Shown piece by piece: positions 60,397-64,000 of a stretch of 64,000 nt of DNA. The translations under genes and the position numbers were made by a program. The stretch covers positions 62,001 through 126,000 of the forward strand of contig JBASWL010000026.1 of NCBI GenBank assembly GCA_049276455.1, written 5' to 3'. Under the pieces are notes generated by a model. The model did not search any database, was not told the DNA's origin, and worked only from the letters and a program-made list of their open reading frames with translations. The DNA is from Georgfuchsia sp049276455. GTDB taxonomy: Bacteria; Pseudomonadota; Gammaproteobacteria; Burkholderiales; Rhodocyclaceae. How positions within the stretch are numbered: position 1 is the first letter of the stretch; each line of letters starts with the position of its first letter.

Positions 60397-60849
60397 TTAT
60401 TCCGGATTCCGTGAATCGATGAAAAGGGTGACCGGGCCGTCATTGACCAGGCTGACTTCCATATCGGCACCGAATACGCCGGTGGCAATCGGTCGCCCGA
60501 GCATCAGCGACAGGTGGTTGACGAACGCTTCGAACAGGGGCTGCGAAACGTTGCCCGCGGCGGCACGACTCCAGGAGGGTCGATTGCCTTTGCGGGTCGA
60601 GGCATACAGCGTGAATTGGGAAACCGCGAGAATCTCGCCGTCCATGTCGGCGACGCTACGATTCATCACGCCCTGGTCATCGGGAAAAATCCGCAGCTTG
60701 ACCAGCTTCTGCACCATCCAGTCGAGGTCGCCGGACTGATCAACTTCCTCGAAGCCCGCCAACACGAGCAGACCAGCGCCGATCCGGCCCATGATTGCGC
60801 CCTCAACGCACACGCTTGCCTGCTTGACCCTCTGCACCAGAACCCTCAT
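60397..60849 (-). CDS. dtd: D-aminoacyl-tRNA deacylase
   Basis: 150 residues. M-R-V-L-V-Q-R-V-K-Q-A-S-V-C-V, the S-Q-F-T-L-Y-A motif and the later G-P-V-T-L-F-I-D-S block are diagnostic. It hydrolyses D-amino acids from tRNA, guarding translation. It is divergent from the M18 aminopeptidase gene. Confidence 0.97.
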   Translation of the reverse strand: MRVLVQRVKQASVCVEGAIMGRIGAGLLVLAGFEEVDQSGDLDWMVQKLVKLRIFPDDQGVMNRSVADMDGEILAVSQFTLYASTRKGNRPSWSRAAAGNVSQPLFEAFVNHLSLMLGRPIATGVFGADMEVSLVNDGPVTLFIDSRNPE

Positions 60850-60947
60850 TTCACGCTTCCTCCTTCGCTGGTCGCCATGGTAACGATTCCCTGCACGGCT
60901 ACGCCAGTCTTGTATGCTTCATGCTCCTCAACCACATTGTGCCTGCC

Positions 60948-62252
60948 ATGCCGCTTTCCGCCAAAATATTGACCCACGCGCAGCAACTCCTTGCCTTCAT
61001 CGACACCAGCCCGACGCCTTGGCATGCCGTCGCCAGCGCAGAAGAACACTTGCGCGATCAAGGCTTCCTCCGTCTTGAGGAAGCCGAGCGCTGGCAACTC
61101 GCAGCCGGCGGACGCTACTACGTGGTGCGCGGAGGTGCATCGCTGATTGCTTTCGTGCTGGGCAGCGGACGGCTGGCAGAAACCGGATTCCGCATCGTTG
61201 GTGCCCATACTGACTCGCCCGGCCTGCGGCTGAAACCGCGCCCCGCGCTTTCCGGCGATGGCCTGATGCGTCTGGCAGTAGAGGTGTATGGCGGGCCGAT
61301 ACTTGCCAGCTTCACCGATCGCGACTTGAGTCTGGCCGGCCGGCTGATGGTGCGTACCGCCGGAGGCGCAAAGACACATCTTGTGCGTTTCGAGCAACCG
61401 CTGGTCCGGCTGCCGAACCTGGCAATTCACATGAATCGCGAGGTCAATGAACAAGGCCTGAAACTCAACAGGCAAACCGAGCTTCCCCTGCTTCTGGCCA
61501 CGCTGGATGACGGCCAGGACGCAGACGTCTACCTGCGCAAGTTGCTCGCAGATCAGGTGCAAGCGGAGGATGCGGACGTGCTGAGCTGGGACCTGGCCGT
61601 CTATGACACGCAGAAAGGATGTCTTTGGGGCGCGGACGGGGAATTTATTGCAGCTGGCCGCATCGACAATCTTTCGTCATGTCATGCGGCGCTGCAGGCG
61701 CTGACGACCAGCGGGGAACCAGGTGCCACCTGCGTCGCGGCCATGTTCGACCACGAAGAAGTGGGCAGTGAGAGTGCCTGCGGCGCCAGTGGCTCCTTTG
61801 CTGCCGATGTATTGAGCCGCCTCTGCCTCCAGGCTGGCCTGGACGGCGAGGATCGCCTCCGCACCATGGCACGCAGCTTTTTCATCAGCGCCGACATGGC
61901 GCACGCCTACCATCCCAATTTCCCCGCCGCCTATGAACCCGGTCACAAGGTCATGGTCAATAAGGGGCCGGTCATCAAGACCAACTCGAACCAGCGCTAC
62001 ACCACCAGCGCGGATACAGCCGCACGCTTCATGGCGTTTTGCGAAATAGCCGGTGTTCCCTGTCAGCAATACGCCCATCGCGCCGATCTCGGCTGCGGCA
62101 GCACCATCGGTCCGATAGTCGCAGCGCAGCTCGGCATCGCCAGCGTTGATGTCGGCTCACCGATGTGGGCGATGCACAGTGCGCGCGAAAGCGCCGGCAC
62201 CTATGACCAGACCTGCATGATTGCTGCTTTGACAGCGGCATTTGACAGTTGA
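60948..62252 (+). CDS. apeB: M18-family aminopeptidase (aspartyl aminopeptidase-like)
   Basis: 434 residues from ATG 60948. Zinc-binding residues are in V-G-A-H-T-D-S-P-G, GRIDNLSSCHAAL, FDHEEVGSESACGA and DMAHAYHPNF near the C-terminal half. Family M18 removes N-terminal acidic or other residues from peptides. ATG 60921 is also in frame. The IS3 remnant begins at its stop codon. Confidence 0.92.
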   Translation: MPLSAKILTHAQQLLAFIDTSPTPWHAVASAEEHLRDQGFLRLEEAERWQLAAGGRYYVVRGGASLIAFVLGSGRLAETGFRIVGAHTDSPGLRLKPRPALSGDGLMRLAVEVYGGPILASFTDRDLSLAGRLMVRTAGGAKTHLVRFEQPLVRLPNLAIHMNREVNEQGLKLNRQTELPLLLATLDDGQDADVYLRKLLADQVQAEDADVLSWDLAVYDTQKGCLWGADGEFIAAGRIDNLSSCHAALQALTTSGEPGATCVAAMFDHEEVGSESACGASGSFAADVLSRLCLQAGLDGEDRLRTMARSFFISADMAHAYHPNFPAAYEPGHKVMVNKGPVIKTNSNQRYTTSADTAARFMAFCEIAGVPCQQYAHRADLGCGSTIGPIVAAQLGIASVDVGSPMWAMHSARESAGTYDQTCMIAALTAAFDS

Positions 62253-62256
62253 TCGA

Positions 62257-62722
62257 ACGAAGTCACTCGCCTGATTGTTTCGGCAGTTTGTCGATCCCGG
62301 CCGCGTATGTGACACGTACGCTGGATGCCATCAAAGCAGAACGGGGACTGCCCAGGACGATTCGCACAGACAATGGTCCTGAGTTTGCAGGCCGTACGAT
62401 GCAGGACTGGGCGGCAAGAAATGGGGTGGAGCTACGACACATCCAGCCGGGGAAACCTGTGCAGAACGCCTATATCGAGAGCTTCAACAGTCGCTTCCGC
62501 GATGAGTGCCTGTCGCAACACTAGTTCGCCAGTCTGGGCCACATGCGCAGCATCCTGGGAAACTGGGAGGAGGACTACAACCACCATCGACCGCACAGCG
62601 CGCTGGGCTACTTGCCGCCAACCAAGTTCGCCGCGCAGTGTCGCCTGCGAGCTGGCGACACTGCGCATCAGCAACCGTCAGCCATGATTCAACCCTCGAA
62701 CTCCAAATCAAACCGCTACTAA
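62257..62722 (+). pseudogene. IS3-family (IS407-like) transposase orfB remnant
   Basis: Codons read R-T-L-D-A-I-K-A-E-R-G-L-P and T-D-N-G-P-E-F-A-G (DDE core), G-K-P-V-Q-N-A-Y-I-E-S-F-N, and after TAG at 62522-62524 (tryptophan position) F-A-S-L-G-H to H-R-P-H-S-A-L-G-Y and S-N-R-Y-TAA. The N-terminal half is lost and one stop interrupts it, so it is dead. A terminal repeat-like TAAGCTTGGGGGCAG follows at 62720. Confidence 0.85.
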
Positions 62723-62774
62723 GCTTGGGGGCAGCGCAAAACGGCCTGCTTGACCGGCCAGTGGAAGACTCAAG

Positions 62775-62810
62775 AAAGACAAAGCCCGACTGATGTCGGG
62801 CCTTGTCTTT
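62775..62810 (-). terminator. terminator downstream of amt
   Basis: AAAGACAAAGCCCGAC and GTCGGGCCTTGTCTTT form a long stem with TGAT loop. On the minus strand it is followed by C-T-T-G; U-rich flank is short. It lies 46 bases past the amt stop and may act in both directions. Confidence 0.7.
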
Positions 62811-62856
62811 CCTGTCCTGCCATCTGTCTGACAGGCATTAGATTTTCTACCGCTGA

Positions 62857-64000
62857 TTACCAGCTCGTTTCGCGTTCTGCCGTCGATGAGATGTTGTGGA
62901 TCGAGAGGTCGGCGCCTTCGTGCTCCTGCTCGGGATCAAGGCGTATGCCGACAGTAGCCTTGAGCAAGCCATAGACCACGAATCCGCCAATCAAGGCGAT
63001 GGCTATGCCCAGCGCGGTACCAATCAACTGAGCACCAAAGCTGACACCGCCCAGGCCACCGAACTGCTTGAGACCAAAGATACCGGCTGCAATGCCGCCC
63101 CAGGCGCCGCACAGGCCATGCAATGGCCATACGCCCAGCACGTCGTCGATCTTCCAGCGATTTTGCGTCAGGGTGAACAAATAAACAAACATTCCGCCAG
63201 CGATGCCCCCGACGACCAAAGAGCCGATCGGATGCATGATGTCCGACCCGGCGCAGACCGCAACCAGTCCGGCGAGCGGGCCGTTATGCACAAAGCCGGG
63301 GTCATTGCGTCCGACAAACATCGCCGCCAATGTGCCGCCAACCATCGCCATCAGCGAGTTCATGGCGACGAGCCCGGAAATCTTGTCGATGGTCTGTGCG
63401 CTCATCACATTGAATCCGAACCAGCCAACGATGAGAATCCACGAACCAAGGGCAAGGAAGGGTATCGAGGACGGTGGATGGGCGCCAGCAATGCCGCCAT
63501 TCTTGTGATAGCGGCCGCGGCGGGCACCAAGCATCAGCACTGCAGTCAGACCGATCCAGCCCCCCACTGCATGCACGACCACCGAACCGGCGAAGTCGTG
63601 AAAGTTTTCGCCAAAGCTGGCCTTGATCCAGTCCTGAATGCCGAAGGCGTTATTCCAGGCAATACCCTCGAAGAAGGGATAGACGAACCCGACCAGGAGA
63701 AAGGTTGCCGCTAACTGAGGATAAAAGCGCGCGCGCTCGGCAATGCCGCCCGAGACAATGGCAGGGATCGCGGCAGCAAAGGTGAGCAGGAAAAAGAACC
63801 TGGTTAATTCGTAGCCGCTCTTTTGTGCCAGCACGTCGGCACCGACCAGGAAGTGGGTGCCATAGGCGATGCCATAACCGATGAAGAAATAGGCCAAGGT
63901 CGACATGCAGAAATCACAAAGGATTTTTACTAGCGCATTGACCTGATTTTTTCTGCGTACGGTGCCGAGTTCCAGAAAAGCGAAACCAGCATGCATGGCG
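62857..64000 (-). CDS. amtB: ammonium transporter Amt (partial, N-terminus outside window)
   Basis: About 380 residues are seen; the start lies beyond 64000. M-H-A-G-F-A-F-L-E-L-G-T-V-R-R-K-N is the first Amt signature, D-F-A-G-S-V-V-V-H-A-V-G-G the second with the pore histidine, H-G-L-C-G-A-W-G-G the third. Around ten membrane segments. It conducts ammonium and, with GlnK, controls DraG at the membrane. Confidence 0.95.
   Translation of the reverse strand, partial: AMHAGFAFLELGTVRRKNQVNALVKILCDFCMSTLAYFFIGYGIAYGTHFLVGADVLAQKSGYELTRFFFLLTFAAAIPAIVSGGIAERARFYPQLAATFLLVGFVYPFFEGIAWNNAFGIQDWIKASFGENFHDFAGSVVVHAVGGWIGLTAVLMLGARRGRYHKNGGIAGAHPPSSIPFLALGSWILIVGWFGFNVMSAQTIDKISGLVAMNSLMAMVGGTLAAMFVGRNDPGFVHNGPLAGLVAVCAGSDIMHPIGSLVVGGIAGGMFVYLFTLTQNRWKIDDVLGVWPLHGLCGAWGGIAAGIFGLKQFGGLGGVSFGAQLIGTALGIAIALIGGFVVYGLLKATVGIRLDPEQEHEGADLSIHNISSTAERETSW

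Overview
The window is a 64 kb chromosomal segment from a diazotrophic betaproteobacterium. The gene neighbourhoods (grxC-secB-gpsA-trmL, nadE-glnK, ftsK-lolA-rarA-serS), the protein sequences and the elongator tRNA-Met type point to the Rhodocyclales/Nitrosomonadales side of the class; genus and species cannot be fixed from this sequence alone.

Layout. 1-9.3 kb is housekeeping: the C-terminal-truncated moeB, ctpA and envC on the minus strand, then rhodanese, grxC, secB, an SH3 protein and gpsA on the plus strand, trmL and comF (minus), and bioB-bioC (plus). 9.4-13.0 kb holds a flavin reductase-like protein, rdgC, an IS3-family scar, moaA and mobA. 13.0-13.7 kb is a patch of decayed genes. 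13.7-36.1 kb is the nitrogen-fixation island: nifQ facing nifV-W-Z-M; hesB/iscA-like, a NifX-associated gene, nifX and nifN; nifE with fdxB; nifH-D-K-T with a ferredoxin, a nafY/nifY-like gene and a small conserved gene; draT; a NifX-domain gene, a small ORF, draG and nifB; and nifA. 36.6-41.7 kb is accessory (NHL-repeat lipoprotein, HD-domain hydrolase, a peptidase remnant, two VOC proteins, an AHSA1 protein). 42-64 kb returns to core genes (tRNA-Ser, mltF, serS, rarA, lolA, ftsK, a crp-type regulator, trxB, smr, glnK, nadE, tRNA-Met, ubiH-like, dsbC, tex, thpR, dtd, an M18 aminopeptidase), an IS3 remnant and an amt gene cut by the window edge.

How the nif genes work together. NifA carries the C-X11-C-X19-C-X4-C signature of oxygen-sensitive NifA and no nifL is present, so oxygen sensing is probably direct. 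I can read sigma-54 (-24/-12) promoters in front of nifQ, nifV, nifN, fdxB-nifE, nifH and nifB, each with one or more TGT-N10-ACA NifA sites nearby; nifQ and nifV diverge from a shared site. NifQ, NifB, NifE/N, NifX, NafY-like and NifV make and carry FeMo-co, NifM/Z/W mature the proteins, and DraT/DraG add and remove ADP-ribose on NifH at an arginine that is present here. GlnK and Amt in the same window are the usual partners of DraT/DraG and NifA in sensing ammonium.

Most unusual feature. nifE and nifN, whose products form one scaffold and which are normally adjacent, are separated by about 2.2 kb of AT-richer, plus-strand DNA that reads as an integron gene-cassette array without an integrase: two attC-like sites whose R'' cores match the 5' boundaries of their own cassettes, bracketing a membrane protein, an AlbA_2/Schlafen-type protein and a small unknown protein. 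Other notable signals are dispersed repeats that encode the signal peptide of LolA and the start region of EnvC, a repeat-derived hairpin between nifK and nifT, and two small ORFs with good ribosome binding sites.
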